From Bacillota bacterium (GTDB taxonomy: Bacteria; Bacillota; DSM-12270; Thermacetogeniales; Thermacetogeniaceae): a DNA stretch of 64,000 nucleotides. The notes under the pieces are model-generated. The model was not told the DNA's origin and searched no databases. It was given only the letters and a program-made list of their open reading frames with translations. The stretch covers positions 1 through 64,000 of the forward strand of contig JABLXW010000012.1 in assembly GCA_013177945.1 (NCBI GenBank). Reading direction: 5' to 3'. Shown here in pieces: positions 49,450-57,457 of this stretch; position 1 is the stretch's first letter; each line of letters begins with the position of its first letter. A program made the position numbers and the translations under genes.

Positions 49450-50348
49450 AGACGCGCGCTCTGACCAAGTTGTTCGACGGGAAACCGGCGGTGGATCACC
49501 TGGATCTGGCGGTTCCGGAGGGGTCCATCTTCGGCCTGGTGGGTCCTAACGGAGCAGGCAAAACGACTCTGATCAGAATGCTGATGGGCATCCTTAAGCC
49601 CGCTTCCGGTACGGGAACCATCCTGGGCAGGGACATCACCGACTCCTCCGGCGACGTCAGGCAGCAGGTCGGCTACGTGGCGGAGGTGCAGCACATGTAC
49701 CCGTCTTTCCGGGTGGAGGAAATCCTGAATTTTTGCGCCCGGGTTTACCGCAACTGGGACTGGAAGCGGTGCCGGACCCTGTTGAAGGCTTTTGAACTCC
49801 CGGCGGAGAAACTGGTGCGGGCGCTCTCGAAGGGGATGAGGACCCAGCTCGCCCTGGTTATTGCTCTCGCGATCCGGCCGCGGCTTTTGATTCTGGACGA
49901 ACCGGCCGGTGGTCTTGACCCCGTGATCCGCCGCCACTTCATGCAGTTGATCGTGCAGGAGGCTGCCTCGGGCAACACGACGGTCTTTTTCTCCACCCAC
50001 AACCTGCGCGACCTGGAGCGGACGGCGGACCATGTGGCCGTCATCATGAAGGGAAGGCTCCTTTTCAGCAAACCCCTGGATGAACTCAAATCCGGAGCCA
50101 GAAAGATCCAGGTGGTCTTCCCGGAGGGTTTGCCTGAAGAAATCAGGAATCTGCCGGGCGTCACCCGGGTGGAGGCACAGGGAAAGGTATATTCCCTGAT
50201 CGTGGGCGAAAACTTCAGCAAGACCCTGGAAAGAGTAAAGTTTTTCCATCCGGCATATCTTGAGCTTCACGATCTCGATCTGGAGGAGATCTTCATCCAC
50301 ACAATGGCGAGGGAGGGATACAGCCGTGAAGCGCTTGTGCTTGAATAG
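49431..50348 (+). CDS. ABC transporter ATP-binding protein
   Basis: The 305-residue ATPase has Walker A GPNGAGKTT (38-46), a weak signature LSKGMRTQL, and Walker B LLILDEPAGGLDP, with the C-terminal domain common in exporters of drugs, peptides or lipids. The ATG at 49431 has GGGAGGGGAGGGG upstream and lies within the end of the GntR gene. It forms a complex with the next gene. Substrate cannot be told; YtrA-controlled transporters often respond to cell-wall antibiotics. Confidence 0.88.
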   Translation: MPERAIETRALTKLFDGKPAVDHLDLAVPEGSIFGLVGPNGAGKTTLIRMLMGILKPASGTGTILGRDITDSSGDVRQQVGYVAEVQHMYPSFRVEEILNFCARVYRNWDWKRCRTLLKAFELPAEKLVRALSKGMRTQLALVIALAIRPRLLILDEPAGGLDPVIRRHFMQLIVQEAASGNTTVFFSTHNLRDLERTADHVAVIMKGRLLFSKPLDELKSGARKIQVVFPEGLPEEIRNLPGVTRVEAQGKVYSLIVGENFSKTLERVKFFHPAYLELHDLDLEEIFIHTMAREGYSREALVLE

Positions 50349-51369
50349 GGGCCTGGTCTGGAAGGAGTGGAGGCAGAACTGGTGGAGGTTCTGGGCGGTT
50401 GGCGTGCTCATGAGCATGACACCTGTACTGGACACCATTTTCATCTTGATTATCAGAGCCGTTGAGCCCACCGCCTATTTCAACGGCACGACTTTTTCGC
50501 AGGACCCCACCATCTGGTCGTTTCCGATTGCCGAAATGGTTCACGGCACTTCCGGCAGTTCATCCATGGGCACCCTTGCCGTTGTCCTGGCTCTGGGGCT
50601 GGGGGCGGTTCTGCTCGCCCAGGAGCGCCATCAGAACACCCTGGAGTTCCTGGTGGCCACACCGGTCAGCAGGCGGGAGATCGCCGCGACCAAGTTCCTG
50701 GTGGGTGCCGGGGCGATCACGGGCATCATGCTCGTCAACCTGTTGTTTATTGTTGTCATGGCCGCGATCCTGCCGGCCCGGTATACCAATTCTGCTGCTC
50801 TTGTCTGGTTTGGTGCCACCACCCCGGTACTGCTGGCAGCCTACGCCCTGGGTTTCCTGGTGGCGGCGGTGACCGGGAACCTGCTTGCCTCTTTGTTCGG
50901 CGCCCTGGGCCTTTTATATTTCCCGGGTTTCGCCCTTTTTTTCCTGCAAGAACTTCTTGTTTCTTTCGGAATCATCCGCTTCTCCGACCCCGTCAGTGCC
51001 TTTTTGGAGGGTCTGGGGAGGCACCTTATCCTTCCCGTCTATCTCGAGGGTTACCGTTACGGGGACGTAAGCGAGTGGCTGGCGCCGGGGATGCTCCTGG
51101 CGGCTGCCGTTTTCTTTCTGCTAGCGGTGTACCTCTTCGAGCGCAACCCCCTGGAGCGCACAGGCCAGATCCTGATGTTCGGAAACACCAGGGCGATCTT
51201 CCGGGTAGGGATCTCCCTGTTTGCCGCGACTCTTGCATCCATTATTACTCCTGACATTTTGGGTAACCGGCCCGGGGCCGCGCTGATGCTGGGGGTGTTT
51301 CTGGGCACATACGCGATCTGTTCCGCGTTGATCCTGATATTCTACAAGGTTCAGCGCAGTCCGGGCTGA
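50326..51369 (+). CDS. ABC transporter permease (ABC-2 type)
   Basis: The 347-residue membrane protein starts with a basic segment (RLCLNRGLVWKEWRQNWWRF) and has about eight membrane helices. QERHQNTLEFLVATPVSRREIAATKFLVG between the helices is the ABC-2 permease pattern, where a cytoplasmic loop meets the ATPase. The GTG at 50326 has GGGAGGG upstream and overlaps the ATPase gene by 23 bases. It is last in the GntR-ABC operon. Confidence 0.85.
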   Translation: MKRLCLNRGLVWKEWRQNWWRFWAVGVLMSMTPVLDTIFILIIRAVEPTAYFNGTTFSQDPTIWSFPIAEMVHGTSGSSSMGTLAVVLALGLGAVLLAQERHQNTLEFLVATPVSRREIAATKFLVGAGAITGIMLVNLLFIVVMAAILPARYTNSAALVWFGATTPVLLAAYALGFLVAAVTGNLLASLFGALGLLYFPGFALFFLQELLVSFGIIRFSDPVSAFLEGLGRHLILPVYLEGYRYGDVSEWLAPGMLLAAAVFFLLAVYLFERNPLERTGQILMFGNTRAIFRVGISLFAATLASIITPDILGNRPGAALMLGVFLGTYAICSALILIFYKVQRSPG

Positions 51370-51462
51370 GGCAGGCCGGCCGTGTCTTTTTCCTGTTGCA
51401 ACACGACTTTTTAGTTTTTTAACATTATTTCTCTGAGAATATCTGGAGAAGGTGACCTTCGA

Positions 51463-52551
51463 ATGGAAAAATCAAAATATACAAAATATAGAAAGAACCT
51501 GATTACTGCTGCTGTTGTTATGATCTGGATTGTCTTGTTAATCGTGGTGGGGAGCCAGTCAGTCCCGCGGGTGTACCCGTATTTTGCCCTTTCTTTTTCT
51601 ATTTCGTTTATGTCACTGATTATCTGTCAGCATATTAGGGCCAGGGACAACTTTTTTCGGGGTCTTGCTGCCGGAGGCTTGAGCTCAATTATTACCGCAA
51701 TCCAGGCGTTTTTGATCGGCGTCGTTTTTCGGGCGGTTCCAGATCTGGGAGTGCACGGCTATCAAACCGCGATGATTGTCATCCAAACGGTGTTCGCTGC
51801 CGGAGCAGTCGGATTTGCCTTTTTCTTTGTTTATAACATCAAGCACCCCCCCGGCGAAGCAATTTTACTTGTAATTTTTCTTGCCCTCAGCCTCTCCGGG
51901 ATGGCCTCAGCCGTCACCGGCCACCCTGAGTTTGATCCCTGGGGAAGAAAACCGGATATTATATTCCGGAAGCAAATTGCCACGGATGGCTTTTCGTTGC
52001 CGTTGCGGCATGGGAGCAGACTTTACTTTGTCGGAAGCGCTTCTTCTGGTCCGAGATTGTTCTGCCTGGATATGGAGCGCGGGAAGCTGCTGTGGTTTCT
52101 TGAACTCGAGATTCCTCCCGGAGCAGATCGCAAAGAAGTAAGGTCTTACTCCCATGAAGCAATGCTTCAGCTTCGGCCGGGTAATATTGTCAGGGTAGCC
52201 TACGAAATTAGCCGCGCCGGACCGGATAGAACGCTGACAGGTTATGTTACTGCGGACGTAGACGTACGTGAAAGGCGAGTTTTAAGTTTGAAAGAGCACA
52301 AAGGAGAGCTCAACGTTCAGCAAACGACCTATGCGGAGGGGTTCAAATTTCAGGACATCACCGTGCAATACGGTGAGTATGACGGTGTCCGAATAACGGG
52401 ACCAAATATAAATGCCCTGGTGCTGAGCAAAGGTTATCCGTATTGGTTTTACTGTTACAAAAAGAATATTATCTATACCACATCGTTTGGGTACCTGTGT
52501 GTTGTTTCCGATAACCGGTTTGATTTCCCGCCTGGCAGCTATAAAAAATGA
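51463..52551 (+). CDS. Unknown membrane protein with C-terminal soluble domain
   Basis: The 362-residue protein is not recognised. It has about five membrane segments in the first 150 residues, then a soluble domain (about 160-362) rich in beta strands and aromatic residues. One stretch, RLFCLDMERGKLLWFLELE, looks like a blade of a PQQ-type beta-propeller, but only one such repeat is seen. The ATG at 51463 has GAGAAGG upstream. The gene has its own space (93 bases after the permease) and lower GC than its neighbours; it and the following gene could be transferred DNA. No function is proposed. Confidence 0.55.
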   Translation: MEKSKYTKYRKNLITAAVVMIWIVLLIVVGSQSVPRVYPYFALSFSISFMSLIICQHIRARDNFFRGLAAGGLSSIITAIQAFLIGVVFRAVPDLGVHGYQTAMIVIQTVFAAGAVGFAFFFVYNIKHPPGEAILLVIFLALSLSGMASAVTGHPEFDPWGRKPDIIFRKQIATDGFSLPLRHGSRLYFVGSASSGPRLFCLDMERGKLLWFLELEIPPGADRKEVRSYSHEAMLQLRPGNIVRVAYEISRAGPDRTLTGYVTADVDVRERRVLSLKEHKGELNVQQTTYAEGFKFQDITVQYGEYDGVRITGPNINALVLSKGYPYWFYCYKKNIIYTTSFGYLCVVSDNRFDFPPGSYKK

Positions 52552-52865
52552 ATAATGAATATAGAGAAGTTTTTGTTCAATGGATCTTTGACTTCTTCCC
52601 AATATCAACAGCTAATCTTTCTCACCCTGGCCATGTTTTTTCCAATTGCAACACGAGAGGAAGAAATCTTATGGTTCAACATAATTTCGACAAAAGATCT
52701 TAAAATTCACCTTGCGTTCCCTCTCCCCCCTTTAATACACTAATACACGTGGAGCAGCACAGGCGTTACTGGCGCCGAGGTGGGCCCGGGAGGCATTTCA
52801 TTTACCTTTTCATCTCAATCGAACAAGTGGGTGGTTGTTTCGCCTCCGTGTTACTGGACTATTTG
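52552..52865. other. Stretch without a supported gene
   Basis: This AT-rich stretch holds no open frame with a good start and ribosome site, and no clear promoter or terminator. Frames of the following gene run upstream here to 52749 but without convincing start signals. Confidence 0.5.
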
Positions 52866-53498
52866 ATGACGAGAGAGACCAAGAGAGAGAGAGATCTTAA
52901 AAAAGGAGTTCTGGAAATCTTGAAGAAAGCAGATTGGCTGACAGTTGTCTCGTGTTCAGCTATTGTTCTGGTGCTGGTTTTCCTGGCAATTTTTCCTGCT
53001 GTGCGGCAGCGGCTAGTGGAACGCAAGGAGGAAAACGGGACGCTGGACATGTACGTGCGTACGGAACCGGCTAAAAACGGGGTAAAAATTGTGTTACATT
53101 TTCCTGACATCAAGAAGAAAAACATCACGCCCACCACCGGAAAAGGAATTGTAAAAGAGGGCTATTTCAGGGAAGAAGAGAACGGGATGATCGGAATCTA
53201 TTTTCCGGGCACCCAGGGAAAGAGATTTGCCTCGATTGCTCCGGGGGATTTCGAAAAATACCGGGGATACCCTTTTATCTTTGTCCAAAACACGCTCTTC
53301 CGGGGAAAAGATATTGCAGCTGCATCCGACCTGATCGAGGAGATGGTGGTCATTCAAAACGAACCTCTGGATGTGCCGGGGACTCTGTTGATCGTCATAC
53401 CCAAGAAAAAAATATACTTTATGCCTGAAAGGATTCCCGACAACGACGAAACACGCAAAACAATACTCCTTACGAAAGTCAGCAGCCCGCCGGAATAA
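52866..53498 (+). CDS. Unknown single-pass membrane protein
   Basis: The product of about 210 residues is not recognised. It has a basic N-terminus (MTRETKRERDLKKG), one membrane segment (about 23-45, LTVVSCSAIVLVLVFLAIF) and an extracytoplasmic-looking domain with many strands (VRTEPAKNGVKIVLHFPD, later RFASIAPGDFEKYRGYPFIF). The start is uncertain: the ATG at 52866 has no clear ribosome site, and the frame is open to a GTG at 52749. A strong terminator follows at 53556-53602. With the gene before it, it may form a small operon of envelope proteins. Confidence 0.5.
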   Translation: MTRETKRERDLKKGVLEILKKADWLTVVSCSAIVLVLVFLAIFPAVRQRLVERKEENGTLDMYVRTEPAKNGVKIVLHFPDIKKKNITPTTGKGIVKEGYFREEENGMIGIYFPGTQGKRFASIAPGDFEKYRGYPFIFVQNTLFRGKDIAAASDLIEEMVVIQNEPLDVPGTLLIVIPKKKIYFMPERIPDNDETRKTILLTKVSSPPE

Positions 53499-53555
53499 AT
53501 TTTACAGGGGATCTTTACCAGAATAAAATTCGCAAAGTCGTTTTGAGCAGGATTG

Positions 53556-53602
53556 AGCCCGGTGCTGCGGGGATTTCCCCATGGCAGCTGCCGGGCTTTT
53601 TT
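53556..53602 (+). terminator. Intrinsic terminator
   Basis: AGCCCGG (53556-53562) pairs with CCGGGCT (53591-53597), with an inner GGGG/CCCC stem, and a run of six T residues follows. It ends the unknown membrane-protein gene on the plus strand, facing the minus-strand zinc-ribbon gene. Confidence 0.8.
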
Positions 53603-53666
53603 CTTGCCGGGTCTGCCGGGCAGGCGCACGGGTCCCGTTCGCAATCCAGGACGCGCCTGCCTTGCT

Positions 53667-54647
53667 CTATCTGGCTTCGGAGGCCGCCAGGGAGCCCCCG
53701 CATCCCCTGCAGTGTGGGAGGTGCCGGTTTGTTTCTTCGCCGCACTGCGGGCATTTAAGAAGCTGAGCGGCGCCGCACCAGGTGCAGAAAGCGCCCGGGG
53801 CGGGGAAGCCGCAGGCGGGGCAGAGCCCCCTCCAGAGCCGGCGGCGGCTGACCGCTTCGCCGGAAAAGAATTTGTTTTTCAGGTAAACGAGGGCTGCAAT
53901 GCAGATGATCGAACCTCCCAGGGAGATGGCCCACTCGACGGGAATGACGTTGTGCAGAAAAGGATAGGCTATTTTAAAGAATATAACCAGGGTTTGCAGC
54001 GCCCCGAAACCCAAAAAACTCGTTCCGATGACCGCGTAGCGGGCAAGCCTGGGATTTGCACGGAACAGGTTGAAGATCCAGAAGGTCAGGGCAAAGGCGA
54101 GCAGGGCGTACGCCAGGGAAAAGCCTCCGGATTTCAAATCGCGCATCCTGTTCAACCGCTCCAGCTTTTCCTGGAAGCTCCTCTCTGCCCGAACATAGGC
54201 TTTCTGCTTGGGCTCGAGAATTTTCTTCTGGAAGTTGTTGAGGGTTGCCTCCGCCTCTTCTCTCCGGTCGCGGGCCTCGTCATATGCTTTTCTTGCCTTT
54301 TCCCATGCCTCTCTCTTCTGCGGGTCGTCAACCCCCCGGTCCAGGAGGGTGCGGTACTCCTCGCGGGCGGTTTCGTAATCGAGGCGGGCTTTAATTTCCG
54401 CCTCACGGCTCATCTGAACCGCGCCTGCGAGTTCTTCCTCTTTCTGGCGCAGCAGGGACAGCTCCTGCTCGGTGGATTCCGGAAGGAACTCCTGCCGGAT
54501 TTTCATGTAATCGGGGCGGGGAAACATCCGGTCGACGGCAATTGCAATCCTCACTCCTCCGATCAGCAGAAAGATGGCTAAGGCGAAGGCCAGGATCTTT
54601 TCCGCCCTGGTTGCCTCCCGTTCTCCATGATTCTCTTCTCCACTCAT
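53667..54647 (-). CDS. Membrane protein with coiled coil and double zinc ribbon
   Basis: The 326-residue protein has a first membrane segment (about 17-38) and a long charged coiled coil (about 55-165, rich in Glu, Arg and Ala). Three further membrane segments (about 175-265) follow, then a C-terminal pair of zinc ribbons (CPACGFPAPGAFCTWCG and CPQCGEETNRHLPHCRGCG). The coil would be outside and the ribbons inside the cell. I do not recognise the whole; zinc-ribbon domains of this kind are common in membrane proteins of Firmicutes with no known role. The ATG at 54647 is chosen because GGAGGG is 7-8 bases before it. It is cotranscribed at most with the exported protein gene upstream. Confidence 0.6.
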   Translation of the reverse strand: MSGEENHGEREATRAEKILAFALAIFLLIGGVRIAIAVDRMFPRPDYMKIRQEFLPESTEQELSLLRQKEEELAGAVQMSREAEIKARLDYETAREEYRTLLDRGVDDPQKREAWEKARKAYDEARDRREEAEATLNNFQKKILEPKQKAYVRAERSFQEKLERLNRMRDLKSGGFSLAYALLAFALTFWIFNLFRANPRLARYAVIGTSFLGFGALQTLVIFFKIAYPFLHNVIPVEWAISLGGSIICIAALVYLKNKFFSGEAVSRRRLWRGLCPACGFPAPGAFCTWCGAAQLLKCPQCGEETNRHLPHCRGCGGSLAASEAR

Positions 54648-54817
54648 CCGGTTTCCCTCCCCGGTTGTTTTAATTAACTTCATGCTTGCTTCTTTCCAGC
54701 ACCCCTGTCAGGATAATTTTCCGGGATGAGATTTTTCATCGCTGCACTTAATTCTATCCGGAATTAAGAAGCTGAAGGTGCCGGGCGCGCCGGAGTTCCG
54801 TTTTGGCGGCAGCCGCG

Positions 54818-55936
54818 CTACTCAACCAGCCGGCGCATCTCCTCGTACCCCTGCTTTATTAATTCTTCAGACGGCTTAAACGCAGGCCACTCGTCCGGCG
54901 TAAAGGGAAGGTAGGCACCCGCCGGGTCCTCGTAATAGAATTTGATCGTTTCTGGCCTGATGCCGCCCATTATGTCCAACCCGGCCGTTACTTTTAAAAG
55001 CATGTTCGCATCGTCAGGTTTGTCGATGTATTGCCGCAGTTCCCGATTCCAGAAGTCTATTTTTTCTTCGACCCTGCGAACCTGTTCGGGAGTAAGCCTT
55101 CCCCGGTTTTCTTCCAGAAACTTGATGCGCCCTTGCTGGACAGGCCACTGTTCCGGCTCTTTATAGGCCGGAACGTGCGCCACTGTAGTGCTGAACAGCG
55201 CCTCCACCCCGGAAGCAGCTGCGCTGTGAGAAAGGCAGGAAACTTCGGTTTTCAGCAAGCGGTAGTGCTTCCCGTACATCTCGGTAAGAAATTTCGTCAC
55301 CTGTTCCTGCAGGTGCTCCAGCACATCGTCCCGCATTATCTGGGCTACAAACCAGTGCCGCTCGTACTGCTTAACGGTCACCCTGGCTGTGTACGAGCCC
55401 GCGGGGCCGGTGGAAGCCATCATTTCGAATCTGACCTCGCACCCCCAGGCGCCGTCCTTGCTCTTGGTCTCCCGGGTTATCTCATAGCGCTCGACCCAGG
55501 GGCTGGACACTCCTGTCACCCAACCGCACTCCTCGTACTCCGGGCGCATTTTCTCCTTCAGCTCCGGAGAAAGAACGGCGTACTGGAGCGCGCCGTTGCG
55601 CGTTTTCACGCCTGTCGCCCATTTTTCTACTGCTTCCCGCGGCGATGTCGAGGCCAGCGCGTTATGCAGAAGAGTAATCTGGCGCTCGAGCGATTCAAGC
55701 TGCGGGACGTTGACGCGCACGGTCGCGGTGGCCTCTTCCCAAGTCACATCCGCGCCGAGGGCCGCGGCGACCCACCTCACGGGCGCCACCACCCGCCCGT
55801 TTATCAGCTGGGGCGGGACGTCCGGCTCGATTTCCCGGCCGTTGACGAGCAGCCTGACGGGACTGCCGGCCGAGACCGCGCTGGCAAAAAGACCAGCCAG
55901 AGCCAGAGCAGCAAAGACAACCAGCAACCTTTTCAA
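54818..55936 (-). CDS. Exported protein with copper-amine-oxidase N-terminal domain
   Basis: The 372-residue product has a signal peptide (1-23, LLVVFAALALAGLFASAVSAG). A copper-amine-oxidase N-terminal-like (stalk) domain (about 28-77) follows, with LLVNGREI, INGRVVAPVRWVAAALGADVTW and ATVRV. Such domains occur in many surface proteins of thermophilic Clostridia and do not imply oxidase activity. The rest (80-372) is helical with mixed strands and is not recognised. The TTG at 55936 has AAGGAGGG upstream. It should be attached to, or act outside, the membrane. Confidence 0.68.
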   Translation of the reverse strand: MKRLLVVFAALALAGLFASAVSAGSPVRLLVNGREIEPDVPPQLINGRVVAPVRWVAAALGADVTWEEATATVRVNVPQLESLERQITLLHNALASTSPREAVEKWATGVKTRNGALQYAVLSPELKEKMRPEYEECGWVTGVSSPWVERYEITRETKSKDGAWGCEVRFEMMASTGPAGSYTARVTVKQYERHWFVAQIMRDDVLEHLQEQVTKFLTEMYGKHYRLLKTEVSCLSHSAAASGVEALFSTTVAHVPAYKEPEQWPVQQGRIKFLEENRGRLTPEQVRRVEEKIDFWNRELRQYIDKPDDANMLLKVTAGLDIMGGIRPETIKFYYEDPAGAYLPFTPDEWPAFKPSEELIKQGYEEMRRLVE

Positions 55937-55988
55937 CGCAGGAACCCTCCTTAACTTTTAAATTTTCCAACACTGCGGCGCCGCAGCA

Positions 55989-56051
55989 GCTGCAGGTAAA
56001 GCTGCAGGTAAATCCTTCCGGACCGGGCTTCGCATCGGTTCCGATGCGAAG
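55989..56051. repeat. Tandem 12-bp repeat and 11-bp perfect hairpin
   Basis: GCTGCAGGTAAA occurs twice without a gap (55989-56000, 56001-56012). Just after it is a perfect inverted repeat (56028-56038 with 56041-56051) with a 2-base centre. No T-run follows on either strand. It lies in a stretch of about 350 bases (55937-56290) without a supported gene; a minus-strand frame of 64 codons (56076-56270) has no family match. Confidence 0.6.
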
Positions 56052-56290
56052 AGAAGAGCACTCTGCAGTCTCTTCCTAAAGGAGGCGGCGCACGGATACT
56101 TCGTTTGAGTTGACGGGATCGACACCACCCCCTTCGCCGGTTTCCAAATGGTCTCTACTTTTACCTACGCCCTGCCGCCCGGAAATCTTACTCTGGGTTG
56201 CTGCAAAAAACAAAAAGCCTTTTTTCCGGCTTCCTGCCAGGTTCGAGGGCCTTCCTGACCCGCTTTTCAATGGTTTGCTTGCCCCGGGGT

Positions 56291-57265
56291 TTATCTAAAA
56301 GTGCCGGGATGCCGCGAGGCGAGGTGAAAGAGCTGCTGGGATACCTTATCCAGCTCCTCCTTTGGCTTGAGGGTTTCGAGCCACCGCGCCGGGATTGCCC
56401 TGTAACCGTAGAAGGTCCCTGCAAGGCCGCCGCAGACAGCGCCGACGGTATCGGCATCCCCGCCCAGGTTGACGGCTTCAACGACGGCCTCCTCAAAAGT
56501 AAGGGTGTGAAGGAAGCACCAGACGGCAGCTGCCAGCGTATCCAGGCAGTGCCCTGTCGGGGAGATCTCCTCTTTGGACATAACAGCGATCTTTTCAACC
56601 GTTTCTTTGATGGTTTCCAGAGTTCCGGCAGGAAGGTCTGCTGAGTAATTTTCGGTATCCTTAAGCGCTGCTTTTAGAAACCCCTCTTTATTTTGGGGGG
56701 AGTGGGGCGCGTATAAAAGACGGCGCGCCAGGTTGTTGTAAAAGGCGCAGGCTGCTTCAGCTAACGGCTCGTAGTGGGTCATCCGCGCCAGTTCCCGGGA
56801 GATCCGGTTCATTTTTTCGGGGTTTTGGGCATAGGCAAAAGTAACCGGGAGGGTCCGCATCAGGCAGCCGTTTCCTGCAGCTTTCCCTCCCAGGGCATGG
56901 CAGGCCCGCTTTGCTGCCTCATCCCAGTCCGGATTTTCGAGATAAAAAGAAAGGGCGGTGCGAATTGTTTCTCCCACATCTTTTGGGTTGCCCTGAAACC
57001 AGCGCAGGAACATTTTCCCCACCGCGTCCCGGGGAGAGGCCGGATTGGCGAGAATCCCTTTTGCTACAGCCAGTGTGATCTCGGTGTCGTCGGTTACTTC
57101 CCCCGGCTCCAGGTTGAGCCATCCCCCTCCAATTATTTCCGTGAGGCAGCCGAAGCGGCGCCGGATTTCACCCTGGCTCAAAAACTCTACTGTGGCGCCC
57201 AGGGCGTCCCCTACCGCAACTCCGAAAAGACCTCCCCGGATGCGATCTCGCAGTTTAGCATCCAC
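56291..57265 (-). CDS. ADP-ribosylglycohydrolase (DraG-like)
   Basis: The 324-residue protein belongs to the ADP-ribosylglycohydrolase family, which removes ADP-ribose from modified proteins, nucleic acids or small molecules, using two metal ions. The metal motifs are visible: GVAVGDALGATVEF near the start, EVTDDTEITLAVA (about 57-69) and NLGGDADTVGAVCGGLAG in the C-terminal part. The ATG at 57265 has AAAGGAGGG upstream. No matching ADP-ribosyltransferase is in the window, so it is unclear which target it serves. It is divergent from the CCA-adding enzyme. Confidence 0.92.
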   Translation of the reverse strand: MDAKLRDRIRGGLFGVAVGDALGATVEFLSQGEIRRRFGCLTEIIGGGWLNLEPGEVTDDTEITLAVAKGILANPASPRDAVGKMFLRWFQGNPKDVGETIRTALSFYLENPDWDEAAKRACHALGGKAAGNGCLMRTLPVTFAYAQNPEKMNRISRELARMTHYEPLAEAACAFYNNLARRLLYAPHSPQNKEGFLKAALKDTENYSADLPAGTLETIKETVEKIAVMSKEEISPTGHCLDTLAAAVWCFLHTLTFEEAVVEAVNLGGDADTVGAVCGGLAGTFYGYRAIPARWLETLKPKEELDKVSQQLFHLASRHPGTFR

Positions 57266-57338
57266 AAAGAATCCCTCCTTTTTTAAATTTTTTTATTTTT
57301 CCCTTGGTTTTGTCAACCAAAAACCTGGCCGAAGGTTC

Positions 57339-57367
57339 TTGCCTTAAAATAGTGGTCCTGCTATGCT
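57339..57367 (+). promoter_or_regulatory. Possible sigma-A promoter of the CCA gene
   Basis: TTGCCT (57339-57344), a 17-base spacer and TATGCT (57362-57367) lie about 90 bases upstream of the start. The match is moderate. Confidence 0.45.
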
Positions 57368-57457
57368 TTGGAATGAGCGCAGGTATTGCTGTGATTTAAT
57401 GGGTTAACTTTTTGTTGATGGAGGAAGGAAGAGAGACTGATCAGAGGAGTTGAATTG

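Noticed and set aside
53553-54581. Plus-strand frame of 342 codons
   Set aside because: It is antisense to the zinc-ribbon membrane protein, has no ribosome site, and its peptide has no domain features.
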